NCBI GenBank assembly: GCA_018267195.1
Contig: JAFDYY010000006.1
Span: forward strand, 1 to 64,000
From: Bacteroidota bacterium
GTDB lineage: Bacteria > Bacteroidota > Bacteroidia > Cytophagales > Cyclobacteriaceae
Direction of reading: 5' to 3'
Length of the DNA stretch: 64,000 nt
Shown: piece after piece, positions 1-9,310 of the stretch
Layout of the letters: each line of letters begins with the position of its first letter
Position numbering within the stretch: the stretch's first letter is position 1
Notes under the pieces: generated by a model
What the model was told of the DNA's origin: nothing
Seen by the model: the letters and a program-made list of their open reading frames with translations, nothing else
Database searches by the model: none
Made by a program: the position numbers and the translations under genes

Positions 1-454
1 CGAGGTTGTTAACAATGGCGGCTTCTTTTGCATTTGATTTAGGCAATATGAAACCTTTAAATTGTTCTTTGCGTGATTGAATGGCGATGGGCAACACACC
101 CTTGATCGGTCGCAGTTCACCATCGAGTGAAAGTTCGCCCATGATCACATATTTATCTAATACTTCCGTAGTTATCTGAGCCGAGGCAGCCAACACACAC
201 AAGGCAATGGGCAAATCATAAGCCGATCCTTCTTTACGCAGATCAGCCGGGGCAAGATTGACCACTACTTTATTGCGTGGCATAAAATAGCCCAAACTTT
301 TTAAGGCAGACTCTACACGATGCTCGCTTTCCTTTACGGCCGTATCGGGCAAGCCGCTCATGTGAAAATATTTTCCTTGTGTTACATTCACCTCTACGGT
401 AATTGTTCGCGCATCCACTCCTTGTACGGCACTGCCAAAAGTTTTAACAACCAT
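1..454 (-). CDS. YifB/ComM family Mg-chelatase-like AAA+ ATPase (5' part)
   Basis: The reading frame begins at an ATG at 454 and runs off the left edge of the window, so only the first ~151 residues are visible. The start MVVKTFGSAVQGVD, followed by VEVNVTQGKYFHMSGLPDTAVKE and NLAPADLRKEGSAYDLPIAL, is typical of the N-terminal ChlI (Lon-protease-like) domain of YifB/ComM proteins. The AAA+ and Mg-chelatase C-terminal domains would lie outside. Family knowledge: ComM acts as a branch-migration helicase in natural transformation in some bacteria; many Bacteroidota have one copy whose role is less clear. The gene is divergent from the GLPGLI gene at 837 across a 382-bp region with a repeat. Confident in family, not in exact role. 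Confidence 0.9.
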   Translation of the reverse strand, partial: MVVKTFGSAVQGVDARTITVEVNVTQGKYFHMSGLPDTAVKESEHRVESALKSLGYFMPRNKVVVNLAPADLRKEGSAYDLPIALCVLAASAQITTEVLDKYVIMGELSLDGELRPIKGVLPIAIQSRKEQFKGFILPKSNAKEAAIVNNL

Positions 455-602
455 TTATTGAAATTATAGTTCTCTACAAAAAGCCATCTAAGCCGTTACC
501 AACAGAAAACTTCGGAAGTTAGCCACTAAGCTGTAAAACACAAAGGCTGTGTTTAATCCAGATTATGCATAAGGGATGTATCATCTGCCCAAAGGGTTGA
601 CG

Positions 603-626
603 AAGGTTGATGTTTTCATCAACCTT
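603..626. other. Perfect 10-bp hairpin
   Basis: AAGGTTGATG at 603-612, a TTTT loop, then CATCAACCTT at 617-626 form a perfect stem. Neither side has a long T-tract, so a simple intrinsic terminator is unlikely. It sits at the edge of repeat copy 1 and 150 bp upstream of the YifB gene. Confidence 0.5.
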
Positions 627-632
627 GTCAAT

Positions 633-742
633 GTTTAACCCGGGCAATGAAAAATCACTATTGGGTATTTTATCTTCATGGGTTGTTGATTTTCATTCGT
701 CAATCATGCCGATCGATTTTCTATTGCATGATTTGGGTTTAA
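633..742 (-). repeat. Intergenic repeat, copy 1 (~110 bp)
   Basis: Read on the minus strand this stretch matches 40889-41001 almost base for base: an AATCATGCAATAGAAAATCG core, GCATGATTGACGAATGAAAAT, then CCATGAAGATAAAATACCC, and GGTTAAAC at the end. It contains an inner inverted repeat AATCATGC (702-709) / GCATGATT (726-733). The outer ends, TTAAACCC and GGGTTAA, are an imperfect inverted pair. It carries no coding frame. It could be a small MITE-like element or a shared regulatory leader; in this copy it has the same orientation as the YifB gene. Confidence 0.7.
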
Positions 743-836
743 TCTTAACGGATAAACCGTTTAAGTAATTTTTATAAAAAAAATTGGCATAGCAGGGAAT
801 ATTGTGGGCACATCAAGTGTCGAACACAAAAAAGTT

Positions 837-1553
837 ATGACCACTCCATTTCGGTATATTGTTGGGGCTGTATTTCTGTTTGTGGTGCAGGGGGTATCCG
901 CCCAAACAGAAGGCGTGATTACGTATGAGATAACGGTGAACAACCATCGCACGATCCCGGCAGGCCAGGAAGGGATGAAAGCCATGGTGCCTCAATATCA
1001 AACATTTAAGCAACAACTTTTTTTTAAGGATACGGAATCTGTCTATAAACCTTTATTGGAGGAAGAGGACGAAGAAAGCAACAGCCGAGGGCGAAGGTTT
1101 AGAATGAACACGCTAAACTATACCAACGTCTTAACTTCCCTGTATCTTACACAAACCAGCATCTTTGGGAAAAAATACCTGATTACTGATACGTTGAAAA
1201 CTGTGCCATGGAAATTTGGGAAAGAAACCAAGACCATTCAAGGGCATGAATGTATGCAAGCTTTTTATAGGGTATCTGAGGGCAGCCGACAACAGGTAAT
1301 CACGGCATGGTATGCGCCAAGTTTGCCACCTAATTTAGGGCCTGAAAAATATAATACACTTCCCGGGGCGGTATTGGCTGTAGATGTGAATAATGCTGAG
1401 CGTGTATTTCTGGCAAAGAAAATAGAACTTAGACCATTGGGCAAAAACGAAACCATAACAGTGCCTTCTGATGGGCAGAAAGTAACGGCTGAGGAATTTA
1501 AAAAAATTATGGAAGAGCAGCGCAAGCAACGTGCCGGCCGCTTTAGAAATTAA
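837..1553 (+). CDS. GLPGLI family exported protein
   Basis: The chosen ATG at 837 gives a clean signal peptide (MTTPFRYIVGAVFLFVVQG, cleavage near VSAQ); an in-frame GTG at 804 would only add 11 polar residues. The mature part begins EGVITYEITVN and keeps the family pattern of a short beta-rich secreted protein of ~230 residues, with a glycine/leucine/proline stretch near SLPPNLGPEKYNTLPGAVLAVD that gives GLPGLI proteins their name. The C-terminus is basic (EEQRKQRAGRFRN). It is followed after 7 bp by a TonB-dependent receptor gene, the usual partner in Bacteroidota. The molecular role of GLPGLI proteins is unknown; envelope metal or nutrient handling is often guessed. An acidic EEEDEE patch lies in the middle. 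Confidence 0.85.
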   Translation: MTTPFRYIVGAVFLFVVQGVSAQTEGVITYEITVNNHRTIPAGQEGMKAMVPQYQTFKQQLFFKDTESVYKPLLEEEDEESNSRGRRFRMNTLNYTNVLTSLYLTQTSIFGKKYLITDTLKTVPWKFGKETKTIQGHECMQAFYRVSEGSRQQVITAWYAPSLPPNLGPEKYNTLPGAVLAVDVNNAERVFLAKKIELRPLGKNETITVPSDGQKVTAEEFKKIMEEQRKQRAGRFRN

Positions 1554-1560
1554 AATTGTT

Positions 1561-4347
1561 GTGAAAAAAATTATTTGGTGGGGGCTGGTTTTTCTGACCC
1601 AGACGGTTTGGGGTCAGCGTTTGCAAATTAAAGGTCAGCTTACAGACTCTACTCATACTTTACCCGGGGCAACAGTACTTCTACTAACTCAGAAAGATTC
1701 TTCGTTAGTACAATTTGCAGCTTCCAATGCCCAAGGGTTTTTTCAATTAAAAAATATTCCGAAAGGTGATTTTCTTTTTAAGATTACATACGTTGGTTAT
1801 GCCACCTATACAAAAAAAATTTCTATACACCCGGAAACATCTACCGAAATAGACTTAGGAAAAATTAAGCTGATACCTCAATCCAAGTTACTCAGCGAAG
1901 TGGTTGTTAAATCGGAAAAAGACCCGGTTACAATTAAACGCGATACCATTGAGTTTAATGCTTCTTCATTTAAAACGAAAGCCAATGCGAATGTTGAAGA
2001 TCTTTTAAAAAAAATGCCAAGCATAGAGGTGGGCAATGATGGTACCATTACCGCTCAAGGCGAACAAGTGCAGCAGGTGCTGGTTGATGGTAAAGAATTT
2101 TTTGGACAAGATCCTACACTGGCTACCCGAAATCTTCCAGCTAATGCGGTTGACAAAGTGCAGGTGTATGATAAAAAATCTGACCAAACTGTCTTCTCGG
2201 GAGTAGATGATGGTCAACGCACCAAAACTATCAACTTAGCTCTGAAAGAAGAGAAACGTCATGCCTACTTTGGTAATGAAATGGGAGGAGCCGGCACAAA
2301 TAACCGGTTTCAGGCTAAAGCCAGTATAAACCGATTTGATCACGGAAACCAGTTGTCGTTTTTAGGAATGGGAAACAATGTAAACCAGCAGGGCTTTTCT
2401 TTTGGCGACTATGCCAACTTCACGGGCAACACGGGTGGCGGTGGAAACAACAGCTCCGGGGCAACTGTTAACACGGGGCTACAAAGCGGTATTGTTACCA
2501 ATTATGCCGGAGGGCTTAACACGAACCGAACATCCAACAACGGAAAAACAAAAATTAATGCAAGTTATTTTTATAATCACCTCGATCAGTATATCACCAC
2601 CAATATTCACCGGATCAATTACCTGCCCAATGACAGCACCAAGAGTAGTACATACAACTTTGATCAAACGACTACTCAAAATTCGGTAACCGACAATCAT
2701 CGCGGTAATATTACTATTGATCATAAAATAGATTCGGCCAACTCTATTAAGTTCAATACGAATGTAGCCTACACTATTTCTAGTCAGCCCCTCTTCAGTA
2801 CAGGCAAAACCATGAATGTGGGCAACACGGCTTTACAGAATGAAAACACCCGCACCACTACCAATAATGGAAACAATGCTTCCCTTACTTCTTATTTGTT
2901 GTTAAGGCATCGGTTTAAGAAAAAAGGCCGAACGATATCTTCTAATTTTTCTTTTGCCTATGCCGACAACTTTTCAAAAGGAACGTTGCTTTCTTCTACG
3001 GTTGAATATCGGAACAGCGGCACCGTTACAACCCCGGCTAATCAACTTAACACACAAACACTAACCAGCCCAACGTATGGAGTAGTGGTTTCTTATACAG
3101 AACCTTTGGGCGGAAGGAAGTACCTTGAGTTTAATTATAATTTCAGTAACGATATTAACCACATAGACAGAGAAGTATTGAATGTAAATGATATGGGGCA
3201 AACCAGCCTGAATACCCAACTCAGCAACAAATACAGGAGTAATTATTTATACAATAAACCAGGTTTTAATTTCCGCATGAACCGTGATAACTATAATTTT
3301 TCTGTCGGAGCCGGATTGCAAGAAACTCATTTGAATGGTTTGCTGATTTTGCAAAATTTTCCCATTGATCGGCAGTTTCAAATGATCCAACCATCGTTGC
3401 ATTTCAATTATGATTTTACGGAGTATAAACGCTGGCGATTAGATTATACCAGCAATATGCAAGAACCTACCGTGTCGCAGTTGCAACCAATTATTAACAA
3501 TACTGACCCGCTCAACCTAACAGTGGGTAATCCTCAGCTAAGTCCGGCTTATGCCCATAACGTCCGGTCTAATTTTTCTTTTTTCGATCCTTCTCGCTTT
3601 CTTAATGTGTTTGCTTTAATTACCGCCAACTATACCGCTAACGCCATCTCCAACTCGCAGTCAGTAGATAAAAACCTGGTTCGTACCACCAAACCTGTAA
3701 ATGTGGCTAACAGTGTTTCTTGGTCGGGTAATTTTTCGTTGGGCCTTCCGGTAAAACAATGGAACAGCCGCTTCCATATCGGGCCTAACTACTCTGGCTC
3801 TGCCAATGCCAGTTTACTTAATAACATGGATAACACAGTAACACAGAAAACATTAGGCGGCACGGCTCGATACAATTATACCTTGGGCGATGTGTTAATT
3901 TTAGATTTGGCCGCTAACCTGAGCCAACAACAAACCAATTACAGTTTTAGCCCACAGCAAAACCAGATTTATTTTAATAAAACCTATACGGCCGAGGCCA
4001 ACATTACCCTATTAAAAAATTACGCTTTTAATACGGAATTGAATTATTTCATCTACAACAGTACAACTACTAATTTTCATCAGGCTATTCCGTTATGGAA
4101 TATGTCGGTGTCTCGTTTTGTGTTGAAAAATAATAGTGGAGAAATAAAAATAGCCGCCATCAATTTATTGAATTATGGCGTTAGCATTACGCAAACAGCT
4201 ACATCCAATTACCTGCAACAACAAACCAACAACAATCTGGGGCGTTACCTGATGGTGAGCTTTACCTATGCCCTTAATAAACAACTTAACCCGATGAATG
4301 GGCGCGATCGCGGAAGAATGGGCGGGCCTGGGATGAGGATGAGGTAA
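1561..4347 (+). CDS. Outer-membrane beta-barrel / TonB-dependent receptor-like protein
   Basis: A protein of ~928 residues. The GTG at 1561 is preferred because it starts the signal peptide VKKIIWWGLVFLTQTVWGQ; a GTG at 1531 would overlap the previous gene. After the signal comes a CarboxypepD_reg-like beta domain (about residues 20-100, with GATVLLLTQKDSSLVQFAAS and GFFQLKNIPKGDF), then a plug-like segment (SEVVVKSEKDPVTIKRDTI, VEDLLKKMPSIEV) and a long barrel of alternating polar and aromatic strands. It fits the outer membrane beta-barrel family (OMP_b-brl_3), which pairs with GLPGLI proteins, rather than classical SusC. The last residues, after the aromatic strand RYLMVSFTYAL, form an unusual Arg/Gly/Met-rich tail. 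The substrate is unknown. Confidence 0.87.
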   Translation: MKKIIWWGLVFLTQTVWGQRLQIKGQLTDSTHTLPGATVLLLTQKDSSLVQFAASNAQGFFQLKNIPKGDFLFKITYVGYATYTKKISIHPETSTEIDLGKIKLIPQSKLLSEVVVKSEKDPVTIKRDTIEFNASSFKTKANANVEDLLKKMPSIEVGNDGTITAQGEQVQQVLVDGKEFFGQDPTLATRNLPANAVDKVQVYDKKSDQTVFSGVDDGQRTKTINLALKEEKRHAYFGNEMGGAGTNNRFQAKASINRFDHGNQLSFLGMGNNVNQQGFSFGDYANFTGNTGGGGNNSSGATVNTGLQSGIVTNYAGGLNTNRTSNNGKTKINASYFYNHLDQYITTNIHRINYLPNDSTKSSTYNFDQTTTQNSVTDNHRGNITIDHKIDSANSIKFNTNVAYTISSQPLFSTGKTMNVGNTALQNENTRTTTNNGNNASLTSYLLLRHRFKKKGRTISSNFSFAYADNFSKGTLLSSTVEYRNSGTVTTPANQLNTQTLTSPTYGVVVSYTEPLGGRKYLEFNYNFSNDINHIDREVLNVNDMGQTSLNTQLSNKYRSNYLYNKPGFNFRMNRDNYNFSVGAGLQETHLNGLLILQNFPIDRQFQMIQPSLHFNYDFTEYKRWRLDYTSNMQEPTVSQLQPIINNTDPLNLTVGNPQLSPAYAHNVRSNFSFFDPSRFLNVFALITANYTANAISNSQSVDKNLVRTTKPVNVANSVSWSGNFSLGLPVKQWNSRFHIGPNYSGSANASLLNNMDNTVTQKTLGGTARYNYTLGDVLILDLAANLSQQQTNYSFSPQQNQIYFNKTYTAEANITLLKNYAFNTELNYFIYNSTTTNFHQAIPLWNMSVSRFVLKNNSGEIKIAAINLLNYGVSITQTATSNYLQQQTNNNLGRYLMVSFTYALNKQLNPMNGRDRGRMGGPGMRMR

Positions 4348-4514
4348 TCACTGATTACTTAAAGGATATTTAAGATTCTGTTTTTCGGAAACCCTCGCCA
4401 CGTAGTGAGCGATGCCGATTTTTAAAAAAATAGTTATTCTATTGTTGGTTAATTGACAAGGCCGCATTAAAACAGAAACAATCATTTTGTTTTTGTTGTT
4501 TGCCCGGAAGGGAA

Positions 4515-5708
4515 TCATGCAGGGCTGTTTCTTCGGATGAGAGCCATGTAAAAACCATCATACCCTTCTGATGGCAAAACCGATTTTTCTCGCACTAACT
4601 CAAAATCCCTTTCTTCAGTCAGAAATTTTTTTACTTGCCCCGAATTTTCTGAAGGCAAAATGCTACAGGTAGCATACACCATTAACCCGCCCGGTTTAAG
4701 CATGAGAGGATATTCGCTCAGTATTTTTTCCTGCACTTGCTTTACGGTTTCAATACTATCTAACGACAGTTTCCATTTGGCGTCCGGATTACGTTTCAAT
4801 ACACCCAAGCCTGAGCAGGGCACATCGAGCAGTAGCCGGTCGGCTGAGTTTTCGAGGCGCTTAATTGTTTTTGAAGATTCTATTACACGGGGCTCAATAG
4901 TGGAGGCTCCGGCTCTTCGCGCTCGTTTTTTTAGCTCTTCTAACTTCCAGGCTTCGGTATCGAGTGCAATGATGCGGCCTTTGTTGTGCATGAGGGCAGC
5001 GAGATGTAATGTTTTGCCTCCGCCCCCGGCACAGGCATCAATTACGCGATGACCGGGTTCTACATTTAAGAACGGGGCGATCAGTTGCGAACCGGCATCT
5101 TGTACTTCAAACAATCCATTTTTAAATTGAGGAAGACCAAAAATATTTTGTCTTTCCTCGAGCCGAAGGGCATCGGGTATTCCTGAAACCGCTTTAGTAA
5201 AAACTTCGTCATCGGCCAGTTCTCCTTGCAAATTCTGCCGGGTGGTTTTGAGTGTATTGACACGCAAATACACATGGGCTTCTTCGTTAAGGGCGTGAAG
5301 TTCGCGTGGCCATCGTGTACCCAATTCTTTCTCGCCTAATTCATCGAGCCAATCGGGAATGGATTCGGTTATCCGCCTGTCGTGGCTAATGTGCTCAAAC
5401 CGTTCGTGGAGTTGGTTGGTGTCTATCAGCAACTCAGGCCAAGGGGGCAGGGGCCAATCATTCCACACACACCACACGGCCAGCAATTTCCAAAAATCAA
5501 ATTCACCTGCCCGGCTCACTTCTTTAAACAAGCGATACCATCGCACCATGTCGTACGTTGTTTCGGCAATGAATCGCCTGTCGCGTGCCCCCCATTTTGG
5601 ATTTTGTTTTAAGGCCTTTTCAATCGCCTTATCGGCATGCTTTTTTTCAACAACAATTTCATGCAAGGTTAGGACTACCGCCTCGCATAAATTCCGGTAC
5701 AGGCGCAT
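4515..5708 (-). CDS. RsmB/NOP family rRNA cytosine-C5 methyltransferase
   Basis: A 397-residue class I SAM-dependent methyltransferase that would methylate a cytosine of rRNA at C5. SAM-binding motif I is VIDACAGGGGKTLHLAAL, the acidic motif II is IIALDTE, motif IV holds the PCSG cysteine (LLLDVPCSGLGVLKRNPDAKW), and the catalytic TC motif is YATCSILPSEN. The N-terminal ~130 residues are helical and resemble the NusB-like RNA-binding part of RsmB, but shorter. The start ATG at 5708 gives MRLYRNLCEAV. The gene stands alone, divergent from the CHAT gene. Which cytosine is modified (C967-like or C1407-like) cannot be read from the sequence. Confidence 0.92.
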   Translation of the reverse strand: MRLYRNLCEAVVLTLHEIVVEKKHADKAIEKALKQNPKWGARDRRFIAETTYDMVRWYRLFKEVSRAGEFDFWKLLAVWCVWNDWPLPPWPELLIDTNQLHERFEHISHDRRITESIPDWLDELGEKELGTRWPRELHALNEEAHVYLRVNTLKTTRQNLQGELADDEVFTKAVSGIPDALRLEERQNIFGLPQFKNGLFEVQDAGSQLIAPFLNVEPGHRVIDACAGGGGKTLHLAALMHNKGRIIALDTEAWKLEELKKRARRAGASTIEPRVIESSKTIKRLENSADRLLLDVPCSGLGVLKRNPDAKWKLSLDSIETVKQVQEKILSEYPLMLKPGGLMVYATCSILPSENSGQVKKFLTEERDFELVREKSVLPSEGYDGFYMALIRRNSPA

Positions 5709-5774
5709 TCAAATTTTTTTGCTGAAATTAGGGAGTTTATTTCGCACACAAACCACCTTGTTAAAAAAATACTT

Positions 5775-8567
5775 ATGAGAATTTTCTTGTCCTTGCTGTA
5801 CATGGCCCTGGCCACCTCGGCTTTTTCTCAGTTTGATATGTTAAAGAAGAAATTGCTGGATAAAGGTAAAAAGGTGCTTACCAATAATGTAGATCGCTCG
5901 CGCGATAAACTTGATTCCTCGGATTTTAATTACGCCATTTCGGTTATTGATAATTCGGGTATGATGAACATACGCGATGCCGGGGAGAGCATTACCAAAA
6001 CGGCCGATTTTATTTCGAATAACCTCTTTAAAGATGAATCGGCTGTAACCCCGGCTCAGCGAAGCCGCAATATCCTTGATGCCGCAGAAAAATTCTATGA
6101 AGTGCGAGCTTACAAATTGGCCGAACTGAAATTTGTAGAAGCCCAGCAGGCATACGAAAGCAACCGCCTGACTAATAATATTAATTACAGTAAAGTGTTT
6201 GCCGACCAGGGGTTGTTATACGCTACGATGGGGCGTTTAAATCTGGCTTACCAATATACCACCGAGGCATTGGATATGCGCGAAAGATCGCTCGGAAAAA
6301 ACAGTAAAGCGTATGCCGCCTCGCTAAACAATAATGCCGTATTGGCACAGGATATGGCTCGCTACAACGAAGCCGAGAAACTTTTTCAGGAGGCACTGGC
6401 AACAGTAAAAAAAACCTTGGGCGAGCATAGCCAGGAGTATGCCATTGGGCTGAACAATGAAGCCATTTTTTTCTCGAAAGTAGGTCGGTACGATCAGGCG
6501 ATTGAGCGATTAAAATCAGCTATTGCGATTCTTGAATCCAAAGATGGGAACTCTAAAAATGCCATCGGATTTCAATCGAATTTGGCATTGCTTTATCAAA
6601 AAACAGGAAAGCTTAGCGAAGCCGAAACTATTTATTTGAATCTGGAAAAAAATCTGCGGGCACAGAGCAAGAACCCTTACTACGCAGGCATTCTCGATAA
6701 CCTGGCCTTGCTCTACATTCAAATGAATAAGCTCGATAAAGTGGAATCGTATTTTAAACAATCGGCCGAGGTGTATAAAACACGCTTTGGAAATCAAAAC
6801 CCTAATTATGCAAAAGTGCTTAACGATCTGGGGAATTTCTACCGTATGCAGACAAAGTTTGCCGAAGCCGAACAAATGCTAAACGAATCGATGAACATAC
6901 GTAAAGCGATTTTGGATAGCAACCACCCAGATTATGTAAAATCGGAAGAAGACCTGGGTATTTTATATTGGAAAAAGGGCGACCTACCCAAAGCCTTGGG
7001 AATGTTGCAGGCAGCTATGAATAAATCGCTGGACTTTGTAAGCCGTTATTTTCCACCGATGAGTGAAGCCGAAAAAACAAAATATTGGGATGTGCTTCAG
7101 CCGCGCTTTCAGCGGTTTTTTAATTATTGTCTCGAAGCGAGCACAACCAATCCCGACATTGCCAAAGAAATGTATAATTACCAGATCGCTACCAAAGCTT
7201 TGCTGCTCAGTTCTACCAATAAAATCAAACAAATCATTTTGTCGAGCGGGAATGCGCAACTGATTGCCGAGTACACGGCCTGGTTGGATAAAAAAGAAAC
7301 GTTAGCTCGATATTACTCGCTTTCAAAACAAGATTTGCAAGATCAAAAAATTGATTTGGCTGCGCTTGAACAAGAAGCTAATAATATGGAGCGCTCCCTC
7401 TCTCAGAAGTCGGGCGATTTCTCGCAAGGCTATACCACCGAAAAAATTACTTTTGAGAAAATTGCTCCCTTGCTCAGCGATGCCGAGGCCGTGGTAGAAT
7501 TGATTCGCATACAAACCTTTGACAAAGATTTTACCAGCGAGTCTAAATATGCCGCTTTAGTGCTTACTAAAAACGGATCGCCTAAACTAACCATCCTTGA
7601 TAATGGCGGACAGTTGGAATCCCGCTATGCCAAGTTTTACCGAAACGCCATTCAGCAAAAATTAGACGATGCCTATTCATACGATCAATACTGGGGGCGT
7701 ATCGAACCTGCCCTGGCCGGAAAGAAAATAATTTTCGTTTCACCCGATGGTATCTACAATCAAATTAATATCAACACTTTGAAAAAACCGAATGGCAATT
7801 ACGTAGTGAATCAGTATGACCTCGCCATTGTAGGCAATTCAAAAGACTTGGTAGCTTTGAAAAATCAGGCAGCACCATCGGCCAAAAAAGATGCTTTTTT
7901 ATTAGGGTTTCCTAATTACGGAGGAACGAATGTAGATGCCCTCCCCGGCACCAAAACCGAAGTGGAGAGTATTTCAAAAATTTTGAAACAGAACGGATAC
8001 CAGATTTCATTGTCTGAGCAAAACGAGGCTACCGAAACAAAGATCAAATCCATTAACAGCCCTGCATTGGTACACATTGCCACCCACGGCTATTTTCAGC
8101 AAGGCGAGAGCACCATCGGGGTAAGTTCAGAAAACGCCAAGAATAATCCGTTGCTTCGTTCGGGGTTGCTGTTGGCGGGGGCAGCCAAAACGATTTCTGG
8201 CGAAATATTGCCCAACCTTGAAAGCAACGACAATGGTGTGCTTACGGCTTACGAAGCCATGAACTTAAATCTAAACGGCACCAGTTTAATTGTATTGAGT
8301 GCCTGCGAAACCGGATTGGGCGATGTGCGGGCAGGTGAAGGCGTGTATGGCTTGCAGCGGGCATTTCAGGTAGCCGGAGCCAAAGCGTTGGTAATGAGTT
8401 TGTGGAAAGTGGATGATGCTGCCACGCAGGCGCTGATGACCGGCTTCTACACGAATCTCTCGAAAGGAATAAACAAATTAAAAGCGTTTAAGCAAGCTCA
8501 GCTACAACTTATGCAGAAGTACAAAGAACCTTATTACTGGGGTGCTTTTGTCATGATGGGTATGTAA
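5775..8567 (+). CDS. Exported TPR-CHAT protease-like protein
   Basis: A protein of 930 residues. It begins with a signal peptide (MRIFLSLLYMALATSAFSQ), so it is expected in the periplasm or at the surface. Residues ~95-420 hold at least seven tetratricopeptide repeats (for example LAYQYTTEALDMRERSLG, EAEKLFQEALATVKKTLG, EAEQMLNESMNIRKAIL). The C-terminal third is a CHAT domain (caspase HetF associated with TPRs) with the predicted catalytic dyad His771 (HIATHGYF) and Cys844 (LSACETGLGD), followed by GEGVYGLQRAF and ALVMSLWKVDD. Both catalytic residues are intact, so protease activity is plausible. An unknown gene follows after 30 bp. TPR-CHAT proteins serve as effectors in several bacterial systems, but the substrate here is unknown. 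Confidence 0.9.
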   Translation: MRIFLSLLYMALATSAFSQFDMLKKKLLDKGKKVLTNNVDRSRDKLDSSDFNYAISVIDNSGMMNIRDAGESITKTADFISNNLFKDESAVTPAQRSRNILDAAEKFYEVRAYKLAELKFVEAQQAYESNRLTNNINYSKVFADQGLLYATMGRLNLAYQYTTEALDMRERSLGKNSKAYAASLNNNAVLAQDMARYNEAEKLFQEALATVKKTLGEHSQEYAIGLNNEAIFFSKVGRYDQAIERLKSAIAILESKDGNSKNAIGFQSNLALLYQKTGKLSEAETIYLNLEKNLRAQSKNPYYAGILDNLALLYIQMNKLDKVESYFKQSAEVYKTRFGNQNPNYAKVLNDLGNFYRMQTKFAEAEQMLNESMNIRKAILDSNHPDYVKSEEDLGILYWKKGDLPKALGMLQAAMNKSLDFVSRYFPPMSEAEKTKYWDVLQPRFQRFFNYCLEASTTNPDIAKEMYNYQIATKALLLSSTNKIKQIILSSGNAQLIAEYTAWLDKKETLARYYSLSKQDLQDQKIDLAALEQEANNMERSLSQKSGDFSQGYTTEKITFEKIAPLLSDAEAVVELIRIQTFDKDFTSESKYAALVLTKNGSPKLTILDNGGQLESRYAKFYRNAIQQKLDDAYSYDQYWGRIEPALAGKKIIFVSPDGIYNQININTLKKPNGNYVVNQYDLAIVGNSKDLVALKNQAAPSAKKDAFLLGFPNYGGTNVDALPGTKTEVESISKILKQNGYQISLSEQNEATETKIKSINSPALVHIATHGYFQQGESTIGVSSENAKNNPLLRSGLLLAGAAKTISGEILPNLESNDNGVLTAYEAMNLNLNGTSLIVLSACETGLGDVRAGEGVYGLQRAFQVAGAKALVMSLWKVDDAATQALMTGFYTNLSKGINKLKAFKQAQLQLMQKYKEPYYWGAFVMMGM

Positions 8568-8597
8568 CCCGGATTTTAAAGTAGGAGAGCACAGCGT

Positions 8598-9293
8598 ATG
8601 CAAACTCTTGGCAACATTCTTTCATTGTATGAACTAAGTACCCCTGAGATAGACAAACTCAGCAATGAAGCAAAAATGGTTTCCGTTGATTACGGTAAGA
8701 AGGGCATCATCAAAAAGCTTTCGCCCGAAACGTGGAATCTGTTCGAGGCCATTTCAGACCAGGTTTGGAGTTCGGCCTTGCCCATCGTACAAAAAATTTC
8801 TTTGGGGTTTCAGCTCTATGAAACATTTCCGAGCTATTATCATTTCTTAATTCCATTTTACAGAGGGGTAAGTAAAAAGGAAATTATCCAACCGGAAGAA
8901 AAGAAAATGATTTGGATTCATTTTATGAAATACTTAGCCGCCCCTCATTGTTATGCCGACCCGGTGGGGTACGTTTTATGGGCTAATTTTTTTGAAGACG
9001 AAATACTGGTAAGGGAAGCCTGGCAGGGGCTGATAAACAATTACACCGACAAAAAATCATTGTTGAAATTAATAGAGGTAGCCGGCCCCGTACCGTTTTC
9101 CTTAAAAGAAATTCAATATAACAACTTGCTTAAAGACCCTACTACTCACGAATTTATTTTAGAAAGCCTGCTACACAGTGCAGATGATGTACACGGACAA
9201 ATAGATATGAAAAAAGCGCATACCCTGTTGGCTCAATTAAAAATAGATACTGAAACAGAAAATTATAAGTTGCTAAAAGAAAAATTGAAATAG
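8598..9293 (+). CDS. Unknown protein downstream of TPR-CHAT gene
   Basis: A 231-residue protein I do not recognise. It has no signal peptide or clear membrane segment; it looks mostly helical with many aromatic residues (for example GFQLYETFPSYYHFLIPFY and HCYADPVGYVLWANFFEDE). The ATG at 8598 lies 30 bp after the CHAT gene stop on the same strand, with a purine-rich TAGGAG just upstream, so co-transcription is likely. It could be a partner or simply a neighbour; nothing in the sequence decides. Confidence 0.75.
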   Translation: MQTLGNILSLYELSTPEIDKLSNEAKMVSVDYGKKGIIKKLSPETWNLFEAISDQVWSSALPIVQKISLGFQLYETFPSYYHFLIPFYRGVSKKEIIQPEEKKMIWIHFMKYLAAPHCYADPVGYVLWANFFEDEILVREAWQGLINNYTDKKSLLKLIEVAGPVPFSLKEIQYNNLLKDPTTHEFILESLLHSADDVHGQIDMKKAHTLLAQLKIDTETENYKLLKEKLK

Positions 9294-9310
9294 CAACTAT
9301 CGGGTAGCCA

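Larger units (their letters stand above)
455..836. other. Intergenic region with repeat copy 1 and a hairpin
   Basis: This 382-bp gap separates two divergent genes. It holds the 110-bp repeat copy at 633-742 and a 10-bp hairpin at 603-626. The rest (455-600 and 743-836) shows no coding frame, RNA gene or clear promoter consensus. Confidence 0.6.

Noticed and set aside
633-742. CRISPR array or phage attachment site
   Set aside because: There is no regular spacing, no cas genes, no integrase, and the copies are far apart and in inverted orientation.
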